Source: Phialophora verrucosa
Lineage: Eukaryota > Ascomycota > Eurotiomycetes > Chaetothyriales > Herpotrichiellaceae
DNA length: 64,000 bases
NCBI GenBank assembly: GCA_002099365.1
Contig: MSED01000005.1
Span: forward strand, 1,984,001-2,048,000
Direction: 5' to 3'
Below, in pieces: positions 1 to 11,437 of the stretch; the first letter of the stretch is position 1, and each line of letters begins with the position of its first letter. The position numbers were made by a program, and so were the translations under genes. The notes beneath the pieces were generated by a model that was given only the letters and a program-made list of their open reading frames with translations, was not told the origin of the DNA and did not search any database.

Positions 1-316
1 ATAGCGGCAGATGGCGCGGGATTCGAAGATGGCGACCCCATCGTCGAGTTCCAGCAGCGGGGCTTTGCCGAAGAGGGACTTTTCAAGGAAGTCGGGGGTC
101 TAGTCACCATAGGGGTTGGAAAGTTAGCAAAGGCTCTGCCAGACACGGCTAGAGTACGTAGGCGTGCGCGTGCTCCGAGCGCTCACTCACCTTGTGTGTA
201 CCGTGGATGAGGTCGACGGGGACGCGGACCAAGTCCGTGATACCTTTCTCGGCGATGACAAGTTCGGGCCGTAGACAGTTCCACGAGAGTGGTGAGGTGT
301 AGAGCTTGAGGGGCAT
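1..316 (-). CDS. Glutathione S-transferase, N-terminal part (cut by the window edge)
   Basis: Partial gene; its 3' part lies left of the window. Exon 1 is 316-191 (42 codons) and exon 2 is 99 to the edge (33 codons), joined in frame across an intron at 190-100 with donor GTGAGT and an acceptor ending CTAG. The 75 residues visible form a thioredoxin-fold GST N-terminal domain. It opens MPLKLYTSPLSWNCLRPEL, where the active-site-region Ser/Asn/Cys sit. It later carries the FGKAPLLELDDG segment with the conserved cis-Pro and the FESRAICRY glutathione-contact motif. The family conjugates glutathione to electrophiles or, in eEF1B-gamma-like relatives, is structural; the substrate cannot be told from this half. 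The ATG at 316 is the only sensible start. Each exon is too short to stand out as an open frame, so the call rests on splicing plus motif match. Confidence 0.85.
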
Positions 317-859
317 GTTGATGCTGGCACTGCTGATACTAATACTATCGATGCTAGGGTCAAGGGTAGACTATCTCAGTCTGCTCTTCTTGGTCAGCGG
401 ACTCGGCTCGCATCAGGAGCGATAGAAACGGCCGGGTTGTGGCGCCCATTGTATAGTGCCCAAATCGCGGCTATCCTGGGGCTATCTGCAAACACCCTCT
501 AACGTTATGCTGACATATACTCGGCGTGGGTGTCCAAGCAGGGCGCGTACTCGGCTATACTTCGCCAGGACAATGATTCCTAACGTTATTAGCATTTATG
601 CTGGGAGTCATCGAAGTCAGCGCCGGCAACAAAGGTAAGGAAGAAGAACCAAGATGGAGGTTGTCTCAAACTCGTGGTAGGAATCATACACTATTGGTAC
701 AGTGGAGCTCCTTTTCGGTTAAACATACGGACAGACCGGGTACTGGTTGACGGTCGTCTACTATGAGTTACCATCACATGCATCAAACCGCGGGAGAATC
801 CACATCAGATGTCGCTTTTCATTCCATGCGATTCCTCCTTCGATAGACTGGAATGCATC
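317..859. other. Intergenic, convergent side empty
   Basis: Between the GST start and the 3' end of the membrane-protein gene. It should contain the GST promoter. Short open frames here show no domain, and I see no RNA gene or repeat. Confidence 0.5.
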
Positions 860-1724
860 TCAACTCGTTAGTTGATCGAAGCCAATCGAACCCACATCGG
901 TGGTGATCTTTGTCTTCAAGCCACTCTGCTGGCGGTCGAAATACCACGACACGGCGCTCGTGAGGATCTTGACCGCGATATGAGCAAGGGACATGACCCA
1001 CGATGACCCCTGGCGAGATAGCAATCAGTATTCGTCTCGACTCGAGTTGCACGTCACGAAGCCTATAGCTTACCTGAAGCTTGCACAAGCCTTCAAAGTC
1101 CACCTGCCCTCCGATCTGTTGTTGAATTGCCCTGGCCTTGTCGGTGCAACTCCAACCCCACAAGTCTTTCTCCGTCTTCTCGACCCTGTATACAATGGAA
1201 ACGACGAGCCAAGTGACGATGTGCACCGCCACGTAGATCAAGCTGAATGATGCGGCCTTGCGCTTGGAGCGGCAGCAAAGCGCGATAAGCGTGGCCAGAG
1301 CGACGAGAGAGGTAACGATGGACGCGGCAGCGAACATGAAGGTCGGCCACACGACGCTGTCCTTGGCCCAAGGGCCCCATGGTCGGTCTTCGATGTAGAT
1401 GTCACTGGTGGAATAGAATTTGTAGAGCACATATATCATGATGGACTCGATGACGGCAGAAATGAGGCCGGAGATGACGTTCGAGGCTGCCGACACAATT
1501 TTTGTCCAGCGCCGAACTCGTTGATAATGCCGGACGAGCCAGTCGCGTTTGGGGTTGCACTGGGACGACGACCCGTCGGATTGGGTGGACCACTGTCGCT
1601 CGTGGTGCCCGGTGTCGTGGAGCAAAACCGCCGAGTAGTTCGAATAGACGCCTGACTTGTCGGTGCTGTGTCTTGGGCCGAACTGCGTGGCTTGGAGAAC
1701 AGTCTGGAGGATTTTGGGTGTCAT
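860..1724 (-). CDS. Four-pass integral membrane protein, family not recognised
   Basis: Spliced model: exon 1 1724-1074 (217 codons), intron 1073-1010 (GTAAGC donor, CCAG acceptor), exon 2 1009-860 (49 codons plus stop), giving 266 residues. Without splicing the frame runs on into an Arg-rich tail that does not look like protein. The spliced end instead gives an amphipathic helix beginning GSSWVMSLAHIAVKILTSAV and a polar tail. Residues 1-75 are polar. Four hydrophobic segments follow, at about 78-102, 128-150, 158-178 and 222-240, with a Trp-rich loop (DRPWGPWAKDSVVWP) between the first two. Topology is MARVEL/tetraspan-like, but I do not recognise a named family and assign no function. Neighbours give no clue. 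Confidence 0.75.
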
Positions 1725-3756
1725 CTTGCTTCCTTTGCTTGAATTGGACGCTGTAGGGGAAAGTCGGAGCCCTGCCTAGCTGGGTGCAGGAATACCTGTA
1801 AAGTATATCAGGACAGGATGGACGGAGCGTGGCAAACCGACTGACTCTTTTCAACAAGAGGCGCAGCAGCGACGATTCCACTATGACGAAAGGATCTCTC
1901 CAGCTCTGTCGTGGAAGCCTCCAGGATCGGAGTTCGGTTCTCTAGACTATGGTTGATAAGAAGACTTCCCCGACGTGGAACGTCTGATGGGCCGAGTGAT
2001 AGGCAGGGAGGAAACACCGATGATACAGATTAGCCGAACTGGGAACGCAGCTGAGAGCCCAAGGCAGAGAGAAGCACAGAATTTGCGGGACTGCTGTGGT
2101 CCGAACGTGGTAAGACGGGTGTCGTGTACGAATATTTGTATCCATGACGGAGCTCGAAGAGTGAAGCGCCATTTCCGAAGAGCAACGCATCGTGCTTGGA
2201 AGCTGGAGAGAGAGACTGCACGAAGCTCGTATCATCCCGAAGTGATCGCCTTTCTGGGATAAGTGCGTAGAGGTGGGTTGATGAAGCTCGCTTGGCTCCC
2301 CTCCTAACTTGAAACAGTCGGGGAGCCGGAGAGGAAGCTTGGACCTCCGTTCCATCAGTATTCTGCACCGCCTTCTAGCAGGAGAATCGTGCAACGAGGC
2401 CGAAGTACCGCATAGAGACTCTACGAGAATTCCTTCCGTAGCTCACAACGTGAACTCGGCTTAATTATCCTAGATTTGATGAGGAACCGGTATCCTGGCA
2501 CGGCTGGTTGTGGCCCGGAGATACAGGTTTCCAAAGATCGAATCGCCAGAAGCAAGTCAAGGCATGGGAGTGGTTGTTGTCGTGTAGTGGAGTGAAAACC
2601 CGCAGCACCGACCCATGGACGGGCCATTCTGATTGCTCACAACTCTGCCAACGTTGGATCGAAAACTGTGACACATTCCGCCATGTGGCCAAGCAGCGGA
2701 TGGTTTCTTTGGCCGCGTCACAGGATGTACCACGTCCCGAAAAATCGATCAGCCCAGGCCGAGAACAAGTGAATGTATGGACATAATGATTTCGACTGGT
2801 ATGCCTGTAACAGCGCCGGCAGCGAAGATGCACCAAAGATACTCCATTTATCACCAGTGATCGCACATAGCAGTATGATCAATGTGCCAGACAGTCGACG
2901 ATACAAGGGCGACGAGAGATTGCAGCGTCGACAAGATTCCACTGCTCTCAAGACAAGGCGTTGGGAGAGCGGAATTGCCCGCCAAGCTTTATGGGTTATC
3001 CAAGGTATAGCCCGCTGGTGCTTGATTCATGTGATTCGATGGAGGTCAGAGCTGAAAAGCTATCGGCCGTTCTAGCCACGTCGACATAATAGCTGTCTGC
3101 TGTAGCGCCCCAGCACTGTACAACCGCAAGCTCAATTGAGCTTGGATACGAGCTGACAGGATGCCCCGCAGGATATAAGAGGCCGAGAGCGCCGCCAAGG
3201 GCGCACAAGGCCTGCGCCCATATGGACTGCAAGCGACAATGTCAGGGGTGGGAGCATTATCCGCTCACTTATCTCGTCAATCGACATTTCCGTCACAGAT
3301 AAAGCGCAGTGATCGGATTTCTGGATGGTCTATGTTTGGGCTCTTGGCCGGTACTTGCCTGACCGCTCTGGTGTAGCGAAGACTCGCCTCAGGCAAAAGG
3401 GAGCTGTGGCGTCGCCTTTCGGAGTCAAGAGCCAGCTGAGAAAGCTGCACGGTCTCGCGTACGACGATCAGCTGGAATTGTAGTAAGCGAATAGAAGGGA
3501 GTCCTCTCGTCGTCAACGTCCTGCCAAGCAGAATCTGGGACGCCTGGAACCAGAAGGCGTGCTTCGTAGAAGTTGGATAAGCGATTGGGAGAGAAACGGC
3601 CATCCGAGGTCGTGTGTTATATGTAGGAAGATAGGCGCTTCCTTGTCCAAGTCCTTTCTGACTTGCTTGCGTTCATCTGTCCGCCTGTTTCTCCCACCTA
3701 GTCCCAGTTCGAGTTCCCAACGCATTCTGACACCTGCAAAGCCGCCTAGCAGCAAC
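1725..3756. other. Two-kilobase stretch without a supportable gene
   Basis: Many overlapping open frames of 60-150 codons occur on both strands, none with a domain, a signal peptide or clean splice partners. The last few hundred bases should hold the promoter of the glycine-zipper gene, whose transcript probably starts shortly before 3757. No tandem repeat or RNA gene seen. Confidence 0.5.
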
Positions 3757-4419
3757 ATGGCGTCGCCGTATAACAATGGCTATGGTGCCGATCCGGTACA
3801 AAGAGCCCCTTCCCCATATAACCAAGGGTACACCCCAGATCCCAACCAGAGTGCACAATCCCCTTATACGCCATCACCATATGATCAAGGCCAGGCAAGC
3901 TCCTACTATGGTCAGCAGCCGCAGACATATGATTCAAACTACGCCCAGAACGGGTAAGTGACCGCGCCCAAGGGTAGAGAAGTAACTTTTCACCGATGGA
4001 CGCATAGGCAACCACAATATAATGTAACCCAACCTCAGTACAATGGACCTCCCCCGGCAGAAGGCGACCGAGGTCTCATGGGTGCCATCGGCGGAGGCCT
4101 CACCGGTGGTTTCGTCGGAAAACAGACCTGCCATGGCTTCTTGGGTACGGTCGGAGGCGCTATCGTTGGGTCCTTGACAGAAGACTGGGCCAAGAAGAAG
4201 AGACCAAGCAGACCGACAACGCCGACTCAGAACCCTCACTGTCCACCGGCTGGTGTGTACTCCCCACCTCATATTGACTCAACAACTGTTGTGTCCAGTC
4301 AAACACATGTCCAGCCAGGGTACTGGCAGTCTCCACCCCCAGTGTACCAAAATCCTCATCCACCAAAGCCCTGTGGTCACCAACATCACTGCGGATGTAG
4401 TTTCTTTGGCAAGCATTAG
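3757..4419 (+). CDS. Proline/tyrosine-rich glycine-zipper protein
   Basis: Exon 1 3757-3953, intron 3954-4007 (GTAAGT donor, CATAG acceptor), exon 2 4008-4419; 202 residues. Residues 1-85 are low-complexity, rich in Pro, Tyr, Gln and Asn, with repeated SPYNQGY/SPYTPSPY-type units. The middle (about 90-130) is a glycine zipper, GLMGAIGGGLTGGFVG then GTVGGAIVGS, of the two-helix 17-kDa-antigen type that packs in membranes. After a basic KKKR patch the tail is Pro-rich and ends in a His/Cys cluster (CGHQHHCGCSFFG) that could bind metal. Fungal proteins of this layout are usually uncharacterised; some respond to stress. Splicing keeps NGQPQYN in frame, which supports the junction. Function not known. 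Confidence 0.85.
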
Positions 4420-5159
4420 GGGTGGCGAGGGCGGGCAGGGAGATGTATGGGAGGCAGTAAGTCGTTGTGGGTCACGGCGGTCATGAAGGAAGCATTGACA
4501 ATTTGAGCAAATGTATGGGAATGAATCAAAAGGAAGTACCGAGTAATTTAAAGGGAAATGATCCCAAAGGCTCTGATTGTACTGACACAGCGCTTCACCG
4601 TAATGGTAAGTCAGTGTTCCTGTGATCCGCCCTTCCGTACTATTCCTACCTGGGATTAGACCAATCTTGGCGCGCTTGGCTGAAGCCATGAGTTCTCGTC
4701 AAACTCTTCTGTGACACTTGCAGCGTCAACCATGGCCTCTGACACGCTTCGGCAGATTGCCTGCTGTCGCACGAAATTCGACTCATATACATGAAGTGCG
4801 TGAGTATCTCGTAATCAGCACCGTGCTTGTCTTCTTCAGGCTCTCCGTCCTGCCGCCCCGGTCGTTACAGGCCCAGATCGGTGTCTGCAAGTCATTTAGG
4901 GCCACGAGGGGTTCGAGGGTAAGCCCAATTTTGCACGCGAGGTGGCTTGCGAGAAATACCTCAAGCGCAGGCACGTACCGAGCACGGAGTTACCAGGACA
5001 AGTATATCTTGATGTCTCTTCCGCCGTAGACCTGCCTACTGATCTGCTGTACTTCGTCGGAAATTCTCGAAACCCAGCCATCAATCTCACAGCTCGCCTG
5101 ACGGAAAACGGAAACTCACCAAGTCACTCATTCTATCATACCACAACAAAACCGCAATC
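4420..5159. other. Intergenic, 740 bases
   Basis: 3' flank of the glycine-zipper gene and 5' flank of the small secreted protein. Only short frames without recognisable content. Confidence 0.5.
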
Positions 5160-5696
5160 ATGCAGACATTCGTTCAGATTCTCTCGCCGTCATTCTTGCT
5201 CCCGCTCCTGCTTGTGCTCTTCACCGCCCAATCCACATGTTCTCCCCTGTGGTGGGACTTCTCGCCCGGTGAAGCCGCCGACGCTGTTCCAACAGGGATT
5301 CTGAGCCCGCCGAACCGCGTCCGCCCTCGGTCCCCGGCCAACACGTCCGTCAATCCCAATGCCGTCACAGGGACGACGTGCGACGACCCGTCTGTCGCAC
5401 TCGACACGCACGATACCAACGTCGCGCTCCTTGGCATCTGCGGCGGCATCGCGGGGAGTATCCAGTTTTGTGGAGGCGACCCTGCAACCACGATTGGAGC
5501 GTCGGGGACCAGCAAGTTCACGCTCAGCGCGGTGAATGCCGACCAGGGGGCCACCATCAATGTCAGCAAGGGGAGGTGGGAAGGGTGTGTCCGGGCTGCG
5601 AGGGCCACGTGCCCGACCGGGACGTTTAGCAGTACTTGTGTGGGGGGCACGAGTGATGGGGTGGGATTTACATTTGTGTTGAGTGCCAACAACTGA
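5160..5696 (+). CDS. Small secreted cysteine-rich protein
   Basis: Single exon, 178 residues. Residues 1-24 are a classical signal peptide (FLLPLLLVLFTAQS core). A Pro-rich propeptide-like stretch follows to about residue 68, including an RVRPR basic site that could be cut by a Kex2-type protease. The mature domain (about 70-178) has six cysteines at 74, 94, 104, 143, 151 and 160, with Gly/Ser/Thr-rich strands between them and N-glycosylation sequons at 61 (NTS) and 134 (NVS); a seventh Cys sits at 27 near the cleavage site. This is the profile of an apoplastic or cell-surface protein, possibly an effector, but I do not recognise the family. It lies alone between a glycine-zipper gene and a regulator, which gives no functional hint. 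Confidence 0.85.
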   Translation: MQTFVQILSPSFLLPLLLVLFTAQSTCSPLWWDFSPGEAADAVPTGILSPPNRVRPRSPANTSVNPNAVTGTTCDDPSVALDTHDTNVALLGICGGIAGSIQFCGGDPATTIGASGTSKFTLSAVNADQGATINVSKGRWEGCVRAARATCPTGTFSSTCVGGTSDGVGFTFVLSANN

Positions 5697-6138
5697 GCAG
5701 ATAGGACTCTTTTCTTTGTCCAGTGATCACGACGTTTTACGAAGCATGTGTGTGTATGTAAGGATTTCTGAATGGGCATCGGATGGAAGCGATTCAATTT
5801 GAGATTCAGATTCAGATTCGATGTTGTATTTTAAGATACCTTGTCTTCTTGGCTTCAAGACTCCAAGAGGCTGAGAAGCTACCTGAAGAATTGTGGTCGT
5901 CAATCGTAAAAGCTCCTGAGAACCCGAACTCCTGCAAGCCCTTCGCCCAAGCATTGCCGTTGGCTGCATCCCGCTTTTCGCTCTTCTAGCGTCGCTCATT
6001 CAAGGAGTGGTGGTGCCTGCTCAATAATCGTGCCGAAGGTCTCTCCCGGAATCTATATAAAGACAGATAGCCAAAAGAACAAAGATGATTCTGTGGATTT
6101 TCTTGTCGGGGTTTTTAATTCTGTTTTAGATTTTTTCT
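5697..6138. other. Convergent intergenic region
   Basis: Shared 3' flank of the secreted protein (+) and the Zn2Cys6 regulator (-). AT-rich stretches near 5800-5830 and 6100-6140 could hold polyadenylation signals for both. No gene seen. Confidence 0.5.
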
Positions 6139-8121
6139 TCAAATGCCTTGCAGGCTGTGCTGGTTTTGGGCCAGAGCGAACGTGTCAAACACGGGACAGG
6201 ATGGCGCTTCGACCTCCTGGTCGGCTTGGATGAGATTGTCCATCCACGAATCATTGTTAAAGGTGGGCATTTGATATTCCAGTTGAGGCACCGGCTCGGA
6301 AGCTCGCGGTATCATGTGCGATGCAGTGCAGTCGACGTATACATTCGGCTTCGTCAATACCTCCCGAGCGAACTTGGCAACTTGGGTCTTTGCGATGGTT
6401 GCCCGTGGCCAGACCTCTCCGTATGCCCCTAGCGCTGTGATGCACAGTTGCATGCGTTCCTTGATGGCAACGGCCTGGTCGGGTGTGTCCACGATGGCAT
6501 AGGCTGGGAGATGCACCGTTGCGGCCGTGGTCAAACCGCACATCAGCACGGGCGAGCACATCTTCACATCTGGCTGGATGCCGGCGAGTTGCGTGATTGC
6601 ATTTGCCGCTCTAAGAGCTTTGGCAGTGTGAGATGTGTAGGCCAGTGCAGGGAGACCGGCGGCCTCGGCCTTGGTGCATGTCGTACGGTAGTGGTTCCTG
6701 ATGAAGGTCAAGGTCGATCGTGGTCGGTGCAGGCATATCGCCGCCCAGTGAATGACCAAGTGGGCAATGAAAAGACATTCGTCGATGGAGCCGTCACTGC
6801 GGACCACTTGTCGCTTCTCCATCGGCAGTGACAACAGGAGGTGGGAAATGGCGGCATCTATCCCTTCGACCTGGGGGTCTGTGACCGCGAATGTGTCAGG
6901 GCTGAGCGCGAGCACAGAGCCGAGTATGTAAGTGGCTTCGATCTGGTAAGCAAAGGAGGAATACTCGAAGTTGTCTTCCGAGAAAGTCCTGTTGCGGAGG
7001 TCCGCAATGGTGCGGGTGAGAGGAGGCGACCGTAGTTCGTTGTAGTCCTCGTCATGTCCCGGCAGAGCGACGTCGTTGTACGTCGAGTACAGCCGGAACG
7101 GGTGTGACTGGCCGCCGATGGTCACCACCAAGCCTTCAATGAGGAGCAGTGTCCACCATGTTCGTCGCCACATTTCTTGCAGAGTCAAATCGTTAGGGGA
7201 TTGTTGCAGAGCAAAGGTGTTGCGGTTGAGTCCGATCCGCAGAGTGATCTCAATGGCCTTGTCCAGCGCCATGGACCCTTCTGCCTGGCCAAAGCGAGCG
7301 AAGTTGGTCATCGCATAGATGATCAAGCCTTGTACTTTGAAGCCATCGTCCGGTACGTCTGGAGAGAAGATCATTTTTGCCGCGTTCTCCAGCGCAGTGT
7401 GGTTGGCTTGTGGAATATAATGGGCTGCCAGCCATCGCATGCATGCTTGCAACGATGGAGGCAAGATGGCAGGGTTCTGGTGGTAGAGCTTTCGAGGAGC
7501 AATGAAGGGATGAGACGGGTAGAAATGTCGGTAGAACAGATCGATCAGGTCGGTATCATTCACCGTGGACCTGTCCGTGATAGCAGGCAGTTCCCCCGCA
7601 GACCCGACAGAACCAATCGACCCAACCGATCCCGTAGACCCTCGGGTCAGGGACAGTGATGAATCACTGTTGCTCGGGCTCGGGAGCTGGTCTTTTGGCT
7701 GCGGCATGGTCTTTTGCAGTTCGGGAGGGAGCGGCTGGAAGGCTGAAGCGTCCACGTTGTGCTGGAAGATCTCAGCATATGTGAGGGCGCGCATTTGGGT
7801 AGCGTCAGCCTCATTAAAGACTCGATGGCCATCTGCAGACACGAAAGGCTTAGTGTCATAGTGAATGGTATCATTCTTCGGCTTCTGGTCAGGTTTGTCT
7901 CCTGCGTTTGATTGGGGCTTGCGAAATTCTCGGTATCCTCTTCGGGAATCAACCCAGTAGCAGTCCCCGTTTCGGTCTGCACATCTGCTGCATAGCGGCT
8001 TCTGGCCATCGCACTTGAGATGCGACTTGCGGCATGGAATGCACGCCAGAAGGCTTGGATGTTTCGAGCGGCTTTTACCAGAGCCCGTGCCTGGGTTAGG
8101 CGTGGCGCCTTCCGCTGCCAT
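6139..8121 (-). CDS. Zn2Cys6 fungal transcription factor
   Basis: Single open frame of 660 residues. The binuclear zinc cluster is near the N-terminus: Cys 27, 30, 37, 44, 47 and 54, spaced 2-6-6-2-6 as in GAL4-type domains, with a basic RKSHLK stretch between the second and third cysteines. A Ser-rich linker follows (about 140-175). A middle domain at about 185-500 has the helical pattern of the fungal-specific transcription factor domain, including HPFIAPRKLY and the MWRRTWWTLLLIEG segment typical of these proteins. It should act in the nucleus as a DNA-binding regulator. It is divergent from the ABCG transporter gene starting at 9438, so control of that transporter is a reasonable guess. 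Target unknown. Confidence 0.95.
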   Translation of the reverse strand: MAAEGATPNPGTGSGKSRSKHPSLLACIPCRKSHLKCDGQKPLCSRCADRNGDCYWVDSRRGYREFRKPQSNAGDKPDQKPKNDTIHYDTKPFVSADGHRVFNEADATQMRALTYAEIFQHNVDASAFQPLPPELQKTMPQPKDQLPSPSNSDSSLSLTRGSTGSVGSIGSVGSAGELPAITDRSTVNDTDLIDLFYRHFYPSHPFIAPRKLYHQNPAILPPSLQACMRWLAAHYIPQANHTALENAAKMIFSPDVPDDGFKVQGLIIYAMTNFARFGQAEGSMALDKAIEITLRIGLNRNTFALQQSPNDLTLQEMWRRTWWTLLLIEGLVVTIGGQSHPFRLYSTYNDVALPGHDEDYNELRSPPLTRTIADLRNRTFSEDNFEYSSFAYQIEATYILGSVLALSPDTFAVTDPQVEGIDAAISHLLLSLPMEKRQVVRSDGSIDECLFIAHLVIHWAAICLHRPRSTLTFIRNHYRTTCTKAEAAGLPALAYTSHTAKALRAANAITQLAGIQPDVKMCSPVLMCGLTTAATVHLPAYAIVDTPDQAVAIKERMQLCITALGAYGEVWPRATIAKTQVAKFAREVLTKPNVYVDCTASHMIPRASEPVPQLEYQMPTFNNDSWMDNLIQADQEVEAPSCPVFDTFALAQNQHSLQGI

Positions 8122-9437
8122 TTTCCGATTTGTCTGCTTAGAAGTGAGGTTGAATGGCGATCCAAAGCCCGCCGGTGAGAGGGGCAGATTCGTCGTGGGT
8201 TAAGTAGATCCCGCTCCAAGTGCGCGCAATTTGCCTCTCACTTGGCCAGGCGGATTTTTGCTCACGGCCTCAGACGATACGACTAGCAACGAATCCGACG
8301 GGTCCTGTGGCATCACTGGACGTCCATCTCAAGTTTTCGATATCTCTCTCAAAGCTTACTCAGGCGAGGTCGTCGGGGACCGCTGTGGGGGGGCCGTGCG
8401 ACGCCGCGCCGGATATGGCAACTATGGCGGATTGTGTGCCCGCTCAGCCACTAGCCTGTTTCAGGACAACGTGGCAATCTCCAGCTTCGTTTCACTTTCC
8501 TTTCACTTTTCACTTTTCACTCAAACCACAGCATGGCCTGCGACAGGGCAGGGTGACCATACTCATATTCATTTGCTATAATATTTATTCTCGGTGTCGA
8601 GAATGGTGGCGGCCGACGGTGACTCTACCGTGTCTGGACGTGGTAATCTTTCACGTCACGTGGTCTGCGCGGTGTCAGCTCACGCCACTTTTCCAGCATC
8701 TCGTGGAACCCGATGAACCCGAAGCACCCGAAGCTTAGCCCATACCTCGTTTCAGACGGTTTAAAAGGTCTGATCCCCATTCTATCGCATCCCGCAGGAA
8801 GCACGGCGTCTCTTAGGTGAATCCGGGGATCGATCGTGTTTGCATGAGATGACCCTGGTGAGATCCCCGAGTGCAAATCATGTGGAGCTGGATGCCTAGT
8901 ACCCCGGTTGGGTAAAGGGGTTGTGTCGTGCTGGTCCCCGATGCAATGTTTGCCGTCTTTGTGACCATTGGCTGCACTACTCAATGACGCATCAAATGGT
9001 TCCGCCTGGGCACTCTTTACGACATATCTCGGTTTCGGCAGTCGGGCTCTGGATTGCACAGCCAGCCTCGTGGACTGAATGAGGAACAGATACGCAGATG
9101 CGGCTGAACACTCCTTTTCTGGTATTGGGCGATTGGACGATGGCCTCCGTTCTTGTGCCCAGGGCGCTGATACGAAGCAACGCTATCTGATGAACGCCGT
9201 GCGTACCAGCTTCCGGGATGGATGAGCGGACTACCCGTGTCTCTGAGAAGCTGGGTGTATCTCGGCGTTTAGATCTCTTAGGCACTGAGGTTGCCCAGTT
9301 ACAAAACCTGCTAAGGTTTCCGTCAAAGTTGCTCGTTGATCATTCTCACTGTTGTGACTGCTAGCTTCCAATACTGTGTTTTTTGGTGCCGCCATCTCGC
9401 CCCGACTAGTAAACCCCTGAGAAGGACTCTGTTTGCA
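8122..9437. other. Divergent promoter region between regulator and ABC transporter
   Basis: 1.3 kb between two divergently transcribed genes. A CGG-N3-CCG palindrome, the kind of site bound by Zn2Cys6 dimers, is at 8374-8382. A run of TTTCACT-like repeats lies around 8495-8525. Short frames here show nothing coding. Confidence 0.45.
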
Positions 9438-11437
9438 ATGGCAACCACCCATCTCGATCCATCTTCCGATCCCTCCAGGCACAACATCGACACCGTCAAA
9501 GACGTGGAGAAGGGGAATGAACTAAGCCCCCACCTCACAAACCATGCGCTTACAACCTTCTCGTGGTCGGATGTTGGGGTCACCGTGAAGGACCGAAAGA
9601 CCAAGAAGCCCCTTCAGATCCTGAGCTCCAGCTATGGCTCTGTCCAAGCAGGGAGTGTCGTTGCCCTCATGGGCCCGAGCGGGAGTGGAAAGACTACACT
9701 CTTGAACGTGCTTGCACATCGCACAACGACAATGAAGGGTGAGATCCAGGGGAAGATCATGATGAATGGACAAGTGATCGATGAAGCCGCCATTCAACGA
9801 GTTTCTACATATGTCGAGCAAGAAGACGCTATGATCGGCATTCTCACGGCGCGGGAAACCGTCGACTTCGCTGCCAGACTGTCCGTGAACCGCAACACCT
9901 CGAAGAAAGACAGGCTTTCCAGAGTGGCCGAGCTGATCGAGTCCTTCGGTCTACAGCGGCAAGCAGACACCATCGTTGGCACGCCACTTCGAAAAGGCCT
10001 CAGCGGCGGCCAGAAGCGCAGACTGAGTGTGGCTAGTCAATTTGTCTCGTCGCCACGGTTGGTCTTCCTGGACGAACCCACGAGCGGGCTCGACTCTACT
10101 GCCAGTTTCGAATGCATGAAGTACATCAGGCAGGTGGCCAAGCAACACAACCTAATAATCATCGCGTCGATCCATCAGCCCTCGACAACCACCTTCCAGC
10201 TTTTCGATCAACTAATGCTTCTCTCTGAAGGACGAACGTGCTACTTTGGAGCCGTTTCTGCAGCCCAAGGCTACTTCGAGCGCATTGGGCGACCGATCCC
10301 ACTGCATATTAACCCGGCAGAGTACCTGCTCGACTTGGTGAACAGCGACTTCCGACACGACAATAGCTCCAGCGACGGCTCCTTGGGTTACGTGCACGAA
10401 GCCTGGACAGCATCTGACGAACACAACACATTGGTGTCGTCCACCGCGACCGTGGCGGACACTGTTTCAGTTCTCTCCTCCGAGAGCTCACGCAAAAGCA
10501 CGTTAGCCATTGCTTGGGTTCTCTTGCATCGCAACTTCATCAAATCCTATCGCGACTTCATCGCCTATGGGACCCGTATCTTCATGTACTTCGGCCTTGC
10601 CATCATGATGGGCACCGTATGGCTCCGTCTGTCCTACCATCAGACCTCGATCCAAACATTCACCAATGCCATCTTCTTTGGCGGGGCATTCATGTCATTC
10701 ATGGCGGTCGCGTACGTGCCTTCGATCATAGAGGACCTCCACAGCTTCAACAAGGAGCGTGCGAACGGCTTGTATGGTCCCTTGCCCTTTATCATTGCCA
10801 ATGCCCTCATCAGCATTCCTTGGTTGTTCCTCATTGCAGTCATGTTCTCCATCATCACTTACTGGTTGGGACATTTCACTCCCACCGCGGGCGGCTTCTG
10901 GATGTGGGTTCTCTGGCTGTTCCTAGATCTATTGGCGGCAGAGGGACTGGTGGTACTCATCTCGAGCATTTTCCCGATATTTGTGGTGGCCCTGGCGGTG
11001 ACTGCATTCGCAAACGGACTTTGGATGTGTGTCAATGGGTTCCTCGTGCCGATGGGAACCTTGAATCCCTTCTGGAAATGTAAGTTACAACCCCTCAGAG
11101 ACCGAACTTCAGCCCAGTGGGATGTTACTGACTGCTTTCTTCACCAGATGTCTTCCACTACATTGATTACCAAGCCTACGTGTTCCAAGGGATGATGGTG
11201 AACCAGTTCCGCTCCACGATCTGGGATTGCGCCAAATCCCCCGAGTCAAACGAATACCAGTGCATGTATCCTTCCGACCTCCAATCCCAGGGGAAAATCC
11301 GCGGCACTGCTGTCCTCCGTGCATACAAGTACCCCTGGTCCGATGGCAAGATTGGCGAATGGATCGGGGTCATGATTGCCATCATCCTCGCCTACAGAAT
11401 CCTAGGGTATGTGGTTCTAGTGATGAAGAAACATTGA
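9438..11437 (+). CDS. ABCG-type (white/brown complex) half-transporter
   Basis: Exon 1 9438-11079, intron 11080-11147 (GTAAGT donor, CACCAG acceptor), exon 2 11148-11437; 643 residues. The order is nucleotide-binding domain then membrane domain, as in the ABCG subfamily. Walker A GPSGSGKTT at 79-87, signature LSGGQKRR at 188-195 and Walker B LVFLDEPTSGLD at 208-219 are all intact, so ATP hydrolysis should work. Six membrane segments occupy about 385-640, and the last extracellular loop has a Cys pair (CAKSPESNEYQC). As a half-size protein it should dimerise and export lipids or hydrophobic compounds from the plasma membrane or a vesicle. I chose the ATG at 9438; an in-frame ATG at 9336 would add a poorly conserved-looking 34 residues. 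A Zn2Cys6 regulator is divergent upstream. Confidence 0.95.
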
